A stretch of 64,000 nt of DNA from Pseudomonas sp. gcc21 (GCF_012844345.1 NZ_CP051625.1:2666001-2730000), one strand, 5' to 3'; positions 18,090 through 31,711 are shown, counted from the stretch's first letter. Notes: generated from the letters alone by a model not told the origin. Translations and numbers: made by a program.

Positions 18090-18551
18090 TTGAACAAACT
18101 CGAACTGAAAGTGCCCCCGTTGATCCTAGTGATGCTGTGCATGCTGCTGATGTGGGGCATCTCGCGCCTGTATGCTGAGCTTGACGCGAGCATTCCCGGA
18201 GCGCTCGTCCTGGCCGGCTTGCTGGCTGCGGGCGGCGTGTTTATCGCTGTGGCAGGGGTGATCAATTTTCGTCAGGCCAGGACCACCGTCGACCCCACCG
18301 CTCCGGAACGCACGACGTCGATTGTCAGTTCTGGCATCTACAAGTCCAGCCGCAATCCGATGTACCTGGGCTTCGCGCTGTGCCTGACAGCCTGGGCGGT
18401 GTGGCTGGAAAACCCGCCCGCGTTCCTCGTCCTGCCCGGCTTTGTGCTGTACATGAATCTGTTTCAGATCCGTCCCGAGGAACGCATGCTCAGCAAAAAA
18501 TTCGGCGACGAATACACCCGTTATCGCCAGTCAGTGCGCCGCTGGTTGTAG
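18090..18551 (+). CDS. Membrane methyltransferase of the isoprenylcysteine carboxyl methyltransferase/PEMT type
   Basis: 153-residue protein with about four membrane segments and the ICMT/PEMT-like C-terminal SAM-binding signature SGIYKSSRNPMYLGF, followed by RPEERMLSKKFGDEYTRY (RPEExxL...FGxxYxxY). TTG 18090 (encoding LNKLELKVPP) is preferred because family members start at this point; the longer open frame from 17928 adds about 54 residues without membrane character. The SD is weak (GAGAA), so the start is uncertain. Bacteria lack prenylated proteins, so the acceptor is unknown; small lipids or quinone-like molecules are possible. Confidence 0.75.
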   Translation: MNKLELKVPPLILVMLCMLLMWGISRLYAELDASIPGALVLAGLLAAGGVFIAVAGVINFRQARTTVDPTAPERTTSIVSSGIYKSSRNPMYLGFALCLTAWAVWLENPPAFLVLPGFVLYMNLFQIRPEERMLSKKFGDEYTRYRQSVRRWL

Positions 18552-18559
18552 TCCCCTAA

Positions 18560-19762
18560 TTACAGCGCAGCGCCAGCACGGACCATGCACTGTCTACGCC
18601 GCTCATCGACCCGATTGGCAAACCAGGCCGTGGTCAGCTCCCGGGTAATCTTCGGGCTTTCCAAGGTGATGCGCGGAATCATCTCGCGCGGCAGGGTTTC
18701 GCCCTCCAGCGTGTCAGCCAACTGGAAAAGGCGCTTGTACAAGCGGGTCTCTGAAAACGCCAGCTCGACGCTCTTTTCCAGATCGCGCCTGATAGCGTTC
18801 TCGTTCAGGCCGAGCTGCTTGCTCAAGGAACGCACCGCGCGCTCGGTTGCACCGACGGCGCTGGAGCCATGCACAATCAGGTCGCCGTCGAGCGCCAGCG
18901 CGATACCTGTAGCCTTGCTGACGGCGTTCTGAAACGCAGCGTTACGGCTGGCATACCAGCCAGCATTGAAATCGGCATAGCGGTACAACGGACGCGTGTA
19001 GTCAGCCGGATAAGCCAATAAGTGCGCGATGCCAAAGAACATCCCCCCGCGCCGGGTAAAGACTTCATCGCGCATCGACCCGGTTATGGGATAGGGATAA
19101 ACGTCCCGCTGCGTCTCGGCGAAGGGGATGCTGACCTGCATTGGGCCTCCGGTCTGTACCGGATTCAGGCTGCCAAACAGTTGCTTGCCCAGCGGCACCA
19201 TGCTGATGAAGTCATCGAACACAGCGTTCAGCTGTTTCTCCGAGCGCACCTGACTCAAACGCTTTTCATAGGTTTCGCCGGTTGGCGATTCCATACGCAG
19301 CGCAGCGTTGACCAGAAAGCCCGGGATGCGCAGTTTGCTCGCGCGCCGATCAATCTCCTCCCGCGCAATCCTGGCGAGGCCAGGAACCGGCGGTGCCACC
19401 TGGAAAGTCGACTCCTGAGCGGTAACCGCCAGCACCGAGCAGATATTCTCTGCGTGCGGCTCAATATCCAGGGTGGTGAACGCCACCTGGATATCCCTCG
19501 CCCAGCCCTCGCGGTCTGCCACGTCCGCCGGTAGCAACTGTAGTATCTGGGCTTGCACCGCAGCGGGCCGATGCTCCGGCGGCGTCACGCCGGGCCGGGT
19601 GCTGCAGCCCGACAGCGCTAGCGGGCCAAGCAGCCATACCAGACCAGCCAACCGCCAGACATTCCGTCGCTTCAGGTTTGCCCAAACCTTGAGCGATGCT
19701 GTACTGGGGGCAGCGAAAGCTGGCAACGTGAATATTTGCAAGGTAAGGCTCCGAGTGGCCAT
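18560..19762 (-). CDS. DUF1615 lipoprotein
   Basis: 400-residue DUF1615 family protein of unknown function. A hydrophobic segment (about 36-52) ends in the lipobox LALSGC with Cys53, so it should be a lipoprotein. Starting at ATG 19762 leaves an unusually long 35-residue lead before the signal segment, and no better in-frame ATG or GTG is present. The block NICSVLAVTAQESTF (106-120) resembles the catalytic Glu region of lysozyme-like lytic transglycosylases (QES), with Glu117 as candidate. That is my own comparison. It lies 80 bp downstream of the PAS-GGDEF-EAL gene on the same strand. Confidence 0.8.
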   Translation of the reverse strand: MATRSLTLQIFTLPAFAAPSTASLKVWANLKRRNVWRLAGLVWLLGPLALSGCSTRPGVTPPEHRPAAVQAQILQLLPADVADREGWARDIQVAFTTLDIEPHAENICSVLAVTAQESTFQVAPPVPGLARIAREEIDRRASKLRIPGFLVNAALRMESPTGETYEKRLSQVRSEKQLNAVFDDFISMVPLGKQLFGSLNPVQTGGPMQVSIPFAETQRDVYPYPITGSMRDEVFTRRGGMFFGIAHLLAYPADYTRPLYRYADFNAGWYASRNAAFQNAVSKATGIALALDGDLIVHGSSAVGATERAVRSLSKQLGLNENAIRRDLEKSVELAFSETRLYKRLFQLADTLEGETLPREMIPRITLESPKITRELTTAWFANRVDERRRQCMVRAGAAL

Positions 19763-19842
19763 TGTGGGCCAGGCTGAGTGAGTTGATAACTGGCTAGGCG
19801 CATGGCGCGACTATGCTGAGCGGAACGTTTTTGCGCGATCCG

Positions 19843-22125
19843 TTACGCTTCCGGAAAGGATTTACGCAGCAATGCTTCGAGCTGTTCCGCTGGGACTGGC
19901 TTGCTGTAGAGATAGCCTTGACCATAGTCGCACTGAAGCTCCCCAAGCAGGCTCTCTTGAGCCAGCGTTTCGATGCCTTCGGCTGTGATGGTCAGTCGCA
20001 GGCTCTTGCCCAGCGCAATAATCGCCCGGGCGATAGCGCTATCATCGATATCGCCGGGCAGATCCATAGTGAATCCGCGATCAATCTTGAGTTTGGTGAC
20101 CGGTAATCGCTTGAGGCGCAAGAGTGACGAATAACCGGTGCCGAAGTCGTCAATCGCCAGTTTAACGCCGAGGTTGCGCAGCGCGTCCAGTACCGGCCCG
20201 CTCCTTTCGCCATGTTCCATGATCTCGTCCTCGGTAACCTCAAGCTCGAGATAATGTGCGGGTAGGCCGGTATCCTTCAGTGCCGCCTGTACGGCAGCGA
20301 TGACCTCGCCGCGCTGCAGCCAGTAACCCGACATATTCACCGCCATCGTCTCAAGCGCGAACCCCCTATCCAGCCAGCGACGCATCTGACCACAGGCGAC
20401 ATGCAGAACGTACTCGTCGATTACCGACATCAGCCCGGCATGTTGAGCTGCCGGCAGAAAATCCATAGGCGAAATGATGCCCAGCTTCGGATGCTCCCAG
20501 CGTACCAGCGCCTCCATGCCCACAATTTGACCGCTGGTCAGGTCCTTCTGGGGCTGGAAATACACGCGTAGCTGTTCATCCCGGATGGCCTTGTGCAGGT
20601 CGGACTCGAGTGTCATCTGCCGGCGCGCATGATGGGTAAGGGCCTGGGTATAAAAGGCATAGGTGTTGCGGCCATTCTTCTTCGCCAGGGTGACGGCCGT
20701 GTCTGCATTCTTGAGCAGCTCTCCGCTGTCTTCTCCGTCTTCCGGGTAGACGCTCATCCCCAGACTGCAACTGAGATGCAGGGATCTGTCGTCAATATCG
20801 AATGGCTTATCGAAAGCGCGCTGCACACGCAGGGCAAAAGGGGTCAGATCCGCTGCCTCGGCCAGATCCTCCACCAGCATGATGAACTCGTCACCACTCA
20901 ACCTTGCCAGGGTATCCTGTTCGCGGCACAGACCGGCGATACGCTCGGCGGCGGCCCGCAGCAGCTCATCGCCAGCGGTATGCCCCATACTGTCGTTGAT
21001 CGCCTTGAATCGATCGATATCGATGAAGATCAGCCCCAGACGGTTATCGTTGCGCTTGGCCCGGGATAGCGCATTGCCCAGTCGTTCGATCATCAGGAGA
21101 CGATTGGGCAGGCGGGTGAGTGGATCATGATGAGCAAGGAAATCGATCTCTTCCTGAGACCGTTTGATCTGTGAAATATCGGCAAACACCGCGACATAGT
21201 GCGAAAGACCACCGCTCTCGTCGTGCACGGCATTGATTGTTTCCCATTGCGGATAGATCTCGCCGTCCTGCCTGCGGTTCCAGATCTCACCCTGCCAAGT
21301 GCCCGTCGAGCGCAATTGCCGCCATAATTCCGTGTAGAACTCATCGGGATGCCAGCCTGACTTGAGCAATGAAGGCGTCTGACCAATCGCCGTTTCAGCA
21401 TCGTAACCGGTGATTCTGCAAAACGCGGGGTTGACGCTGACGATGCGATTTTGAGCGTCAGTGATCACAACGCCCTCGGTGGTGCTTTCCATCACCACAG
21501 TTGCTTGCTGCAAGCTTTCCTCGTTCGATTTCTGCTCGGTGACGTCCCGCACAATTCCGATCAGGCGCACGGCCCGGTTCTGCGCGTTGCGGATAGCCCT
21601 GCCGCGGGCATGGATCCAGGCGTAGTCGCCGTTCAGAGTCTTTATTCGGTGATGATTGTCGAACCGCTTGGTGGCCCCGCGAAAATGTGAGCGAATCGCC
21701 TGCCGGGTCGCGGCAAGGTCATCAGGATGCACCCGCTGCAACCAGACGACACCGAGATCGACGTCAGAAGTGCGCGGATAGCCGATGATCTCCAGACAGC
21801 GGTCAGAAAAATACACGCTTCCGGCTTCGATATCCCAATCCCACACGCCATCATTGGAACCGGCAAGCGCCAGATCGAAACGCTCCTGATTGAGTCGCAG
21901 CAGACGTTGCTGTTCGGCGCGGCGGTTCAAATGCCGAAGCGATGCAAAGAACACCAGTGCCGTGGTCACCACAACGAAGAGAATGCCCTTGTAGGTCTGC
22001 ATCCACCGCTGAGTCACAGGCTCCAGGCCAAGAGCGACCAGCAGGTAGTCACTAAACAGAATCCACAACATGGCCACCGTCGAATACAACACAGCAACGC
22101 GTAACGCGCTTCGGCTAAGGCTCAT
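19843..22125 (-). CDS. Membrane PAS-PAS-GGDEF-EAL cyclic di-GMP protein
   Basis: 760 residues. Two membrane segments (about 10-32 and 47-63) are followed by two PAS domains (roughly 80-205 and 206-325), each with PAC-type ends. A GGDEF domain (about 330-495) has the motif SGDEF, so its first Gly is Ser and cyclase activity is doubtful. The EAL domain (about 505-755) has MEALVRWEHP and the catalytic metal motif DDFGTGYSSL, so phosphodiesterase activity is expected. No classical RxxD I-site precedes SGDEF (EQDTLARLSGDEF). Likely hydrolyses c-di-GMP in response to a PAS-sensed signal. Confidence 0.92.
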   Translation of the reverse strand: MSLSRSALRVAVLYSTVAMLWILFSDYLLVALGLEPVTQRWMQTYKGILFVVVTTALVFFASLRHLNRRAEQQRLLRLNQERFDLALAGSNDGVWDWDIEAGSVYFSDRCLEIIGYPRTSDVDLGVVWLQRVHPDDLAATRQAIRSHFRGATKRFDNHHRIKTLNGDYAWIHARGRAIRNAQNRAVRLIGIVRDVTEQKSNEESLQQATVVMESTTEGVVITDAQNRIVSVNPAFCRITGYDAETAIGQTPSLLKSGWHPDEFYTELWRQLRSTGTWQGEIWNRRQDGEIYPQWETINAVHDESGGLSHYVAVFADISQIKRSQEEIDFLAHHDPLTRLPNRLLMIERLGNALSRAKRNDNRLGLIFIDIDRFKAINDSMGHTAGDELLRAAAERIAGLCREQDTLARLSGDEFIMLVEDLAEAADLTPFALRVQRAFDKPFDIDDRSLHLSCSLGMSVYPEDGEDSGELLKNADTAVTLAKKNGRNTYAFYTQALTHHARRQMTLESDLHKAIRDEQLRVYFQPQKDLTSGQIVGMEALVRWEHPKLGIISPMDFLPAAQHAGLMSVIDEYVLHVACGQMRRWLDRGFALETMAVNMSGYWLQRGEVIAAVQAALKDTGLPAHYLELEVTEDEIMEHGERSGPVLDALRNLGVKLAIDDFGTGYSSLLRLKRLPVTKLKIDRGFTMDLPGDIDDSAIARAIIALGKSLRLTITAEGIETLAQESLLGELQCDYGQGYLYSKPVPAEQLEALLRKSFPEA

Positions 22126-22275
22126 AGGTCTGAATTATTCTCTTGCAAAATCAGGCCTCATCTTAGCTGCTTGACGACTTGTGGTCATGCAAACGGGCAA
22201 ACATTGCTACATACTGATGCCTAAGCAGTCAGGGACAGTGTTCCTGCCCCAATTCTGTCAGAGGTTCAATCTGCT

Positions 22276-23469
22276 ATGTGGTACAACGGTTTACTCGATC
22301 CTTCCGGCTGGCAAGTGCTCGCCATCATACTGGTGCTGACCCATATCACCATTGTCAGCGTGACCGTATATCTGCACAGGTATTCGGCGCACCGCTCCCT
22401 CGAGCTGCACCCGGCGCTCAAACACTTCTTCCGATTCTGGTTGTGGATGACCACGGCCATGAATACCCGCGAATGGACTGCGATCCACCGCAAGCATCAC
22501 GCCAAATGCGAAACCCCCGACGACCCGCATAGCCCTGTTCACAAAGGCTTGACCACAGTGCTGCGCAAGGGCGCCGAGCTGTATATGGAAGAAGCCAAGA
22601 ACGAGGAAACGCTGCGCATCTACGGTAAGAACTGTCCGGATGACTGGATGGAGCGCAACGTTTACGGGCGCTTCCCCAATGGTGGCGTGAGTATGATGTT
22701 GCTGATCAATCTGGCGCTGTTTGGTGTTCTGGGCCTGACCGTCTGGGCCGTGCAGATGATGTGGATTCCGATCTTCGCTGCCGGCGTTGTCAACGGGCTT
22801 GGACACGCTGTCGGGTACCGCAACTTCGAATGCAAGGATGCGGCAACCAATATCCTGCCCTGGGGCATCCTGATTGGCGGTGAAGAGCTGCATAACAACC
22901 ACCACACCTACCCGAACTCGGCCAAACTCTCGGTCAAGAAGTGGGAGTTCGATATGGGCTGGATGTGGATCAGAGTGTTCAGCATGCTCGGGCTGGCAAA
23001 GGTACGTCGTACCGCTCCGATCGCGCATCAGGTGGAAGGTAAGCAGACCCTGGATATGGACACGGCGATGGCCATCCTGAACAACCGTTTTCAGATCATG
23101 GCGCAATATCGCAAGCTGGTGATCAAGCCATTGGTGCAACAGGAGCTGCGACGCGTTGATCATTCCATTCGACATTTATTCAGCCGCGGCAAGCGCCTGC
23201 TGAGTCGTGAGCCGAGCCTTCTTGAGCCTGAGCATGAAGCGCGCATCCAGACCATGCTCGCCCACAGTCAAGTGCTCAAGGTGACTTACGAGAAGCGACT
23301 CGCACTGCAACAGATCTGGACGCGCACCAGCGCGAACGGTCATGAGATGCTGCAGGCGCTCCGCGAGTGGTGCGCCCAGGCAGAAGCCAGCCGCATCCAG
23401 GCGCTTCAGGAATTCGCTGCCTCTTTGCGGACGTACTCCCTGCAGCCCGCACCAGTATCTGCCCGCTAG
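22276..23469 (+). CDS. desA: Membrane delta-9 fatty-acid desaturase
   Basis: 397-residue di-iron desaturase that puts a cis-9 double bond into membrane fatty acids. All three histidine boxes are present: HRYSAHR (34-40), HRKHH (71-75) and HNNHH (206-210). Hydrophobic segments lie near 13-32, 50-62 and 140-180. It is closest to the P. aeruginosa DesA (PA0286) type, recognised by the MWYNGLLD start and the long C-terminal extension after the last box; DesB, the acyl-CoA desaturase, is the alternative. No DesT-like repressor is adjacent. The gene is monocistronic with its own terminator. Confidence 0.9.
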   Translation: MWYNGLLDPSGWQVLAIILVLTHITIVSVTVYLHRYSAHRSLELHPALKHFFRFWLWMTTAMNTREWTAIHRKHHAKCETPDDPHSPVHKGLTTVLRKGAELYMEEAKNEETLRIYGKNCPDDWMERNVYGRFPNGGVSMMLLINLALFGVLGLTVWAVQMMWIPIFAAGVVNGLGHAVGYRNFECKDAATNILPWGILIGGEELHNNHHTYPNSAKLSVKKWEFDMGWMWIRVFSMLGLAKVRRTAPIAHQVEGKQTLDMDTAMAILNNRFQIMAQYRKLVIKPLVQQELRRVDHSIRHLFSRGKRLLSREPSLLEPEHEARIQTMLAHSQVLKVTYEKRLALQQIWTRTSANGHEMLQALREWCAQAEASRIQALQEFAASLRTYSLQPAPVSAR

Positions 23470-23486
23470 CCTGCAGCCGTTACGAC

Positions 23487-23527
23487 AAAAAGCGCACCCG
23501 GACCTCTTGTCCCGGTGCGCTTTTTTA
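23487..23527 (+). terminator. Rho-independent terminator of the desaturase gene
   Basis: AGCGCACC (23491-23498) pairs with GGTGCGCT (23514-23521), with two further G-C pairs inside, and ends in TTTTTT. The A-run on the left also allows use from the other strand. Confidence 0.88.
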
Positions 23528-23657
23528 TACCCGGTGAATAGCGTCGAAAGGCTATTTTGTGTCAGCCGTCTGGTAACCCAAACGTGCGGGTCGCAACGGC
23601 GTTTGCTTCCGTTTATGCTTGCCGATCAACATACTCTGACAAAGACGGTAGCAACGG

Positions 23658-24548
23658 ATGCGAACCCTGATTTGCGGCCTGGGCCTACTACTCTTCACCC
23701 CGGCGCTGCTCGCTTCTACCATTTACAAATTCACCGATCAAAACGGCGTCACCACCTATACCGATCAGAAGGTACAGGGCGCTCGCGAACTGGTATTCCA
23801 GGACGCCATGGTCGAAAACATCGAAAAGAAGGTCTATGTCACCACTCGCAAGCACGCGGGTGGTGAGACCTTGATCGTCAACAACGAACTACACGCCCCG
23901 GTCGAGATCGAGCTGACCATTGAAAAGCCTCGCAATGTTTCCGGCGCGCCGGACAAGCCGATTCGCTGGGTGCTACCGCCACGCGATAGCATCCGTCTGG
24001 TGACGCTTGTTCCTGAAGCAGGCAAGACTGCGAGCTATACACCACGATTGCGTTATGCGATTGGCGATCCGCGCGCCCAGCCCACCGTTACCAAATACCC
24101 GCTACCCTGGAACGGCGGACCTTTCAGGGTCACCCAGGGCCCTGGCGGCAGTTTCAGCCACACCGGCCCTAAAGGCCGTCATGCGATCGACATTGCCATG
24201 CCCGAGGGAACGCCCATTCTCGCGGCTCGTCCGGGGCTGGTAGTCAATGTGGAAAACAATCAGAGCGGGCGGGGCAGCAACCCCGCGGGCAATTTTGTAC
24301 GGCTGTTACATGACGATGGCACCATGAGCGTTTACCTGCACCTGCAGCGCGGATCAGTACGCGTCAAGGCGGGTGACCGCGTGCGCACAGGCACTCCATT
24401 GGCCCGATCTGGCAATACTGGTAACAGCACCGGGCCGCACCTGCATTTCGTCATCCAGCGCAACATTGGCATGGAGACGGTATCGATTCCTTTTGAATTC
24501 TCACAACCTATAAACGGCCAGCCCAACTACGCTGTGGGCGGCGAGTAA
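23658..24548 (+). CDS. DUF4124-M23 peptidase, exported
   Basis: 296-residue exported protein. A signal peptide ends near residue 19 (ALLAS), a DUF4124 domain follows (IYKFTDQNGVTTYTDQ, 22-37), then a beta-rich middle region, and an M23 (lysostaphin-type) metallopeptidase domain (about 150-285). The M23 zinc ligands are intact: His175 and Asp179 in GRHAIDIA, and His261/His263 in GPHLHF; the supporting YLHL is at 227-230. It is predicted to cut peptidoglycan cross-bridges or bind them in the periplasm. It ends at a bidirectional terminator shared with the ribosomal protein genes. Confidence 0.9.
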   Translation: MRTLICGLGLLLFTPALLASTIYKFTDQNGVTTYTDQKVQGARELVFQDAMVENIEKKVYVTTRKHAGGETLIVNNELHAPVEIELTIEKPRNVSGAPDKPIRWVLPPRDSIRLVTLVPEAGKTASYTPRLRYAIGDPRAQPTVTKYPLPWNGGPFRVTQGPGGSFSHTGPKGRHAIDIAMPEGTPILAARPGLVVNVENNQSGRGSNPAGNFVRLLHDDGTMSVYLHLQRGSVRVKAGDRVRTGTPLARSGNTGNSTGPHLHFVIQRNIGMETVSIPFEFSQPINGQPNYAVGGE

Positions 24549-24586
24549 TTTTCCTCCCTTTAAAGGCGTAGCCGCGAAACCCAGGC

Positions 24587-24619
24587 AATAAAAAACCCGC
24601 ACATGGCGGGTTTTTTATT
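24587..24619. terminator. Bidirectional terminator between the M23 gene and rpmG
   Basis: AATAAAAAACCCGC and its complement (14 bp) flank the loop ACATG. A-rich and T-rich arms on both sides let it stop the plus-strand M23 transcript and the minus-strand rpmBG transcript. Confidence 0.9.
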
Positions 24620-24633
24620 GGATAGCCGAGATC

Positions 24634-24789
24634 TTATTTGATCTTGGCTTCCTTGTAGTTCACGTGCTTGCGGATGACCGGATCGAATTTCTTGATTTCG
24701 ATCTTGTCAGGCGTAGTACGCTTGTTCTTGTCGGTAGTGTAGAAGTGACCAGTACCGGCAGAAGACACCAAACGAATCAATTCGCGCAT
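24634..24789 (-). CDS. rpmG: 50S ribosomal protein bL33
   Basis: 51 residues, read by hand on the minus strand ([20 protein letters not shown] onward, ending [11 protein letters not shown]). It contains no cysteine, so it is the zinc-independent form. It is the second gene of the rpmBG pair, 11 bp after rpmB, and ends 15 bp before the shared terminator. AGGAG lies just upstream of its ATG. Confidence 0.96.
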   Translation of the reverse strand: MRELIRLVSSAGTGHFYTTDKNKRTTPDKIEIKKFDPVIRKHVNYKEAKIK

Positions 24790-24800
24790 GGAAGTGCTCC

Positions 24801-25037
24801 TTAGATTTTTTCGCCACGGGCGCGCATTTCAGCCAGCACCGCATCGATGCCGCGCTTGTCGATAATGCGCATACCTTTGGTGGAAGTACGCAGGCGTACG
24901 AAACGCTTCTCCGACTCAACCCAAAAGCGATGGTGCTGCAGGTTAGGCAGAAAACGACGCTTGCTTCTGTTGTTAGCGTGGGAAACATTGTTCCCAGTCA
25001 CCGGGCCTTTGCCGGTCACTTGACATACTCGAGACAT
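24801..25037 (-). CDS. rpmB: 50S ribosomal protein bL28
   Basis: 78 residues ([20 protein letters not shown] onward), the standard length for bL28. The start at 25037 has GGAG upstream; the open frame to 25160 adds a non-homologous lead. First gene of the rpmBG operon, with a good sigma-70 promoter at 25181-25209. In many gammaproteobacteria, as here, radC and coaBC lie next to rpmBG. Confidence 0.96.
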   Translation of the reverse strand: MSRVCQVTGKGPVTGNNVSHANNRSKRRFLPNLQHHRFWVESEKRFVRLRTSTKGMRIIDKRGIDAVLAEMRARGEKI

Positions 25038-25180
25038 GGTTAACCCTCTCCAACCACTTGCCCAACCCGAACTGGTTGGAAGCCATAAAAGAATCTGTTG
25101 TCCAGCCGGGGCAATGAAATGGTGCGATCCTGCGCTGCCTGAATAAGACAATGCGGGCACAGCCCCGAGAAGAGCGGAGC

Positions 25181-25209
25181 TTTATATCAAACTGCGCCTC
25201 TTCAGGCAA
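25181..25209 (-). promoter_or_regulatory. Sigma-70 promoter of rpmBG
   Basis: On the minus strand TTGCCT (25209-25204), 17-bp spacer, TATAAA (25186-25181). The rpmB ATG is about 145 bp downstream, leaving a long leader with no clear structure. Confidence 0.65.
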
Positions 25210-25219
25210 TGTTTTTTCA

Positions 25220-25894
25220 TTAAAGCAAGCCCCGTTCCGCAAAGGATACGGGCTCTCCGTCCCCCACGACGAGATGGTCCAGCACGCGGATATCCACCAG
25301 CGCAAGGGACTCCTTTAACCGTCTCGTCAGCATCAGGTCGGCCTGACTCGGCTCGGAAACCCCCGACGGATGGTTATGCGTGAGAATCAACGCTGCTGCG
25401 TTGTGGGCAAGCGCGCGTTTGACCACCTCGCGGGGATAGACGCTGGCACTGTCCAGCGTGCCGCGAAACAACTCTTCAAAGGCAATGACCCGATGCTGGT
25501 TATCGAGAAACAGGCAGGCGAATACTTCGTGGGGCAGTCCGAGCAACTGGCTTTTCAGATAGCGGCGCACAGATCCCGGGGATGTCAGGGCATCGCCGCG
25601 TTGCATCTCTTCATATAAATGCCGGCGGCCCATTTCCATGACAGCTTGCAGCTGCACGAATTTGGCCGGACCGAGGCCCGGGTGGCCGCAGAACAATTTC
25701 AGATCGGCCTGTAGCAGAGCGCGCAGGCTGCCGAACCCGCTCAGCAGATCACGCGCCAGATCCACCGCGCTGCGCCCCGGAATGCCGGTGCGCAGAAATA
25801 TGGCCAACAGCTCAGCATCAGACAGCGCGGCAGCACCCTGACTCAAGAGTTTTTCGCGGGGACGTTCGGCCAGGGGCCAATCGGTTATAGCCAT
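25220..25894 (-). CDS. radC: RadC family JAMM/MPN protein
   Basis: 224 residues. N-terminal helix-hairpin-helix-like region (about 1-100), then a JAB1/MPN metalloprotease-like domain with the motif HNHPSG (173-178) and Asp186, completing the JAMM zinc site HxH-x(7)-S-x(2)-D. RadC was once linked to DNA repair, but that role has been withdrawn for E. coli and its real function is unknown. It is divergent from coaBC. Confidence 0.93.
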   Translation of the reverse strand: MAITDWPLAERPREKLLSQGAAALSDAELLAIFLRTGIPGRSAVDLARDLLSGFGSLRALLQADLKLFCGHPGLGPAKFVQLQAVMEMGRRHLYEEMQRGDALTSPGSVRRYLKSQLLGLPHEVFACLFLDNQHRVIAFEELFRGTLDSASVYPREVVKRALAHNAAALILTHNHPSGVSEPSQADLMLTRRLKESLALVDIRVLDHLVVGDGEPVSFAERGLL

Positions 25895-25950
25895 TCAGGT
25901 GCTCCTTGCGAGGACGGTGCGTACTTCCTGTTCGCATCAAATTGAAAACG

Positions 25951-25980
25951 AGTATAGGCAGCGTCATGGGCTGAGGTCGA
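25951..25980 (-). promoter_or_regulatory. Possible sigma-70 promoter of radC
   Basis: On the minus strand TCGACC (25980-25975), 18-bp spacer, TATACT (25956-25951), about 57 bp before the radC ATG. Confidence 0.45.
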
Positions 25981-26105
25981 GCATGCTGCGGGCCAAGCGC
26001 TGTGGTATCTTAGCCAGCATTTGACGGGCTTCTCGTTTGTCCGGAAAAACCTCGGAAAATCCGTACTTTCGACGCTTTCAAAGCAAGCCGTATGAGAGGT
26101 AGACA

Positions 26106-27320
26106 ATGCAGCGGTTGTTCAACAAGCAGATTGTGCTCGGCGTCAGCGGTGGCATAGCAGCATACAAGAGTGCCGAACTGGTCAGGCGGTTACGCGAGGC
26201 AGGCGCTGAAGTCCGCGTGGTCATGACTGACGCGGCGCGGGAATTCATCACGCCGCTGACCCTGCAAGCGCTATCCGGCCACCCGGTGCACGGCGACCTG
26301 CTTGATCCTGCTGCCGAGGCGGCAATGGGTCATATCGAGCTGGCCCGGTGGGCCGACCTGGTATTGATCGCGCCGACCACTGCCGATTTAATGGCGCGCC
26401 TGGCTCAGGGCCGCGGAGATGATCTGCTCACCACACTTATCCTCGCCACGGATGCGCCTATTGCCATCGCGCCAGCCATGAACCAGGCGATGTGGCGCGA
26501 CCCGGCCACCCAGGCCAATCTAGCCACGCTCATATCGCGCGATATCAAGGTGTTTGGCCCGGCTGCCGGTGAGCAGGCCTGTGGTGATATCGGCCCGGGA
26601 CGCATGCTGGAGCCGACCGACATTGCCGCCCGCGCAGCCGAATGTTTCGAATATGGCGCGCTGGCAGGCCGCCATGTCCTGATTAACGCGGGCCCTACCC
26701 GCGAGGCGATTGACCCGGTGCGCTATATATCCAACCACAGCTCCGGCAAGATGGGCTTTGCCCTGGCTGCCGCCGCCGCAGAAGCGGGCGCGCGGGTTAC
26801 GCTTGTCGCGGGCCCGGTCAATCTCCCTACGCCACCGCGGGTCCAGCGTGTCGACGTGATCAGCGCTCAGGCGATGCTGGATGCTTGCCAGAACGCTTTG
26901 CCGGCAGATCTGTTTATCGCTTCCGCCGCCGTCGCGGATTATCGCCCGGCCGAGTGCGCCGACAGCAAACTCAAGAAAAACCCGGGCAACGAGGACGGGA
27001 TGACGCTGTCGCTGGTGCGCAACCCGGACATCCTCGCCACCCTTGCCAATCATCCGCAGCGGCCCTGGTGCGTGGGCTTCGCCGCTGAGACCGACGACGT
27101 CCTCACCTATGCCAAGAACAAGCTCGAGCGAAAAAACCTGAACCTGATCGTTGCGAATGATGTCAGTGTGCCAGGTATCGGGTTTAATAGTGATGACAAC
27201 GCGGTAACGCTGATAGACCGCACACTCGAGCAAAACCCTCTGCCCCATGCGAGCAAGCAGAAGCTGGCCCGGCAGATCATTGCTTTTATTGCTGGCCAAC
27301 TCCCTCCACCCACTGCCTGA
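26106..27320 (+). CDS. coaBC: Bifunctional phosphopantothenoylcysteine decarboxylase/phosphopantothenate-cysteine ligase
   Basis: 404-residue CoaBC (Dfp) that joins cysteine to 4'-phosphopantothenate and decarboxylates the product in coenzyme A synthesis. The CoaC half (1-190) shows the flavin motif [16 protein letters not shown] (14-29), the catalytic His of [11 protein letters not shown], the PAMNQAMW substrate motif and the Cys of GEQACGDIG. The CoaB half (191-404) begins at [20 protein letters not shown] and has KLKKN with the catalytic Lys. A strong open frame starts at ATG 26106 with GAGAGGTAG upstream. dut follows 9 bp later, and algC and argB continue the same strand. Confidence 0.97.
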   Translation: MQRLFNKQIVLGVSGGIAAYKSAELVRRLREAGAEVRVVMTDAAREFITPLTLQALSGHPVHGDLLDPAAEAAMGHIELARWADLVLIAPTTADLMARLAQGRGDDLLTTLILATDAPIAIAPAMNQAMWRDPATQANLATLISRDIKVFGPAAGEQACGDIGPGRMLEPTDIAARAAECFEYGALAGRHVLINAGPTREAIDPVRYISNHSSGKMGFALAAAAAEAGARVTLVAGPVNLPTPPRVQRVDVISAQAMLDACQNALPADLFIASAAVADYRPAECADSKLKKNPGNEDGMTLSLVRNPDILATLANHPQRPWCVGFAAETDDVLTYAKNKLERKNLNLIVANDVSVPGIGFNSDDNAVTLIDRTLEQNPLPHASKQKLARQIIAFIAGQLPPPTA

Positions 27321-27329
27321 GGACTTAGG

Positions 27330-27785
27330 ATGCACGCGCTGCAAGCGAAAATACTTGACCCCCGCCTTGGCCAGCAATGGCCTCTGCCGCACTACGCAAC
27401 CGGGGGTTCAGCCGGCCTCGATTTGCGCGCACTGCTGAACGAACCACTCATTCTCGAGCCAAGCCAGACAGCGCTGCTGCCGACCGGGCTGGCGATTCAT
27501 ATCGCCGATCCCGGATTGGCCGCCATGATTCTGCCCCGTTCAGGCCTGGGGCATAAGCACGGCATCGTGCTGGGCAATCTTGTCGGACTGATCGATTCGG
27601 ATTATCAGGGCGAGCTGATGGTGTCCTGCTGGAACCGCAGCCAGCAGGCATTCACCATCGAACCTGGCGAACGTATTGCCCAACTGGTTCTGGTGCCGGT
27701 TCTACAGGCCAGTCTCGAAATAGTCGAAGAGTTCGATAACAGTGCACGCGGCGCAGGTGGTTTTGGCCACACAGGCAGCCATTGA
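27330..27785 (+). CDS. dut: dUTP diphosphatase
   Basis: 151-residue trimeric dUTPase that removes dUTP and supplies dUMP for thymidylate. The five family motifs are readable: GSAGLDLRA (motif 1), [10 protein letters not shown] (2), [11 protein letters not shown] (3), PGERIAQLV (4) and the C-terminal glycine-rich GAGGFGHTG (5). The start at 27330 follows coaBC by 9 bp, suggesting co-transcription. Confidence 0.97.
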   Translation: MHALQAKILDPRLGQQWPLPHYATGGSAGLDLRALLNEPLILEPSQTALLPTGLAIHIADPGLAAMILPRSGLGHKHGIVLGNLVGLIDSDYQGELMVSCWNRSQQAFTIEPGERIAQLVLVPVLQASLEIVEEFDNSARGAGGFGHTGSH

Positions 27786-27816
27786 GCACGTCCATCTGAG
27801 CAAGGAGGCGTTACAG

Positions 27817-31711
<3,895 letters not shown>

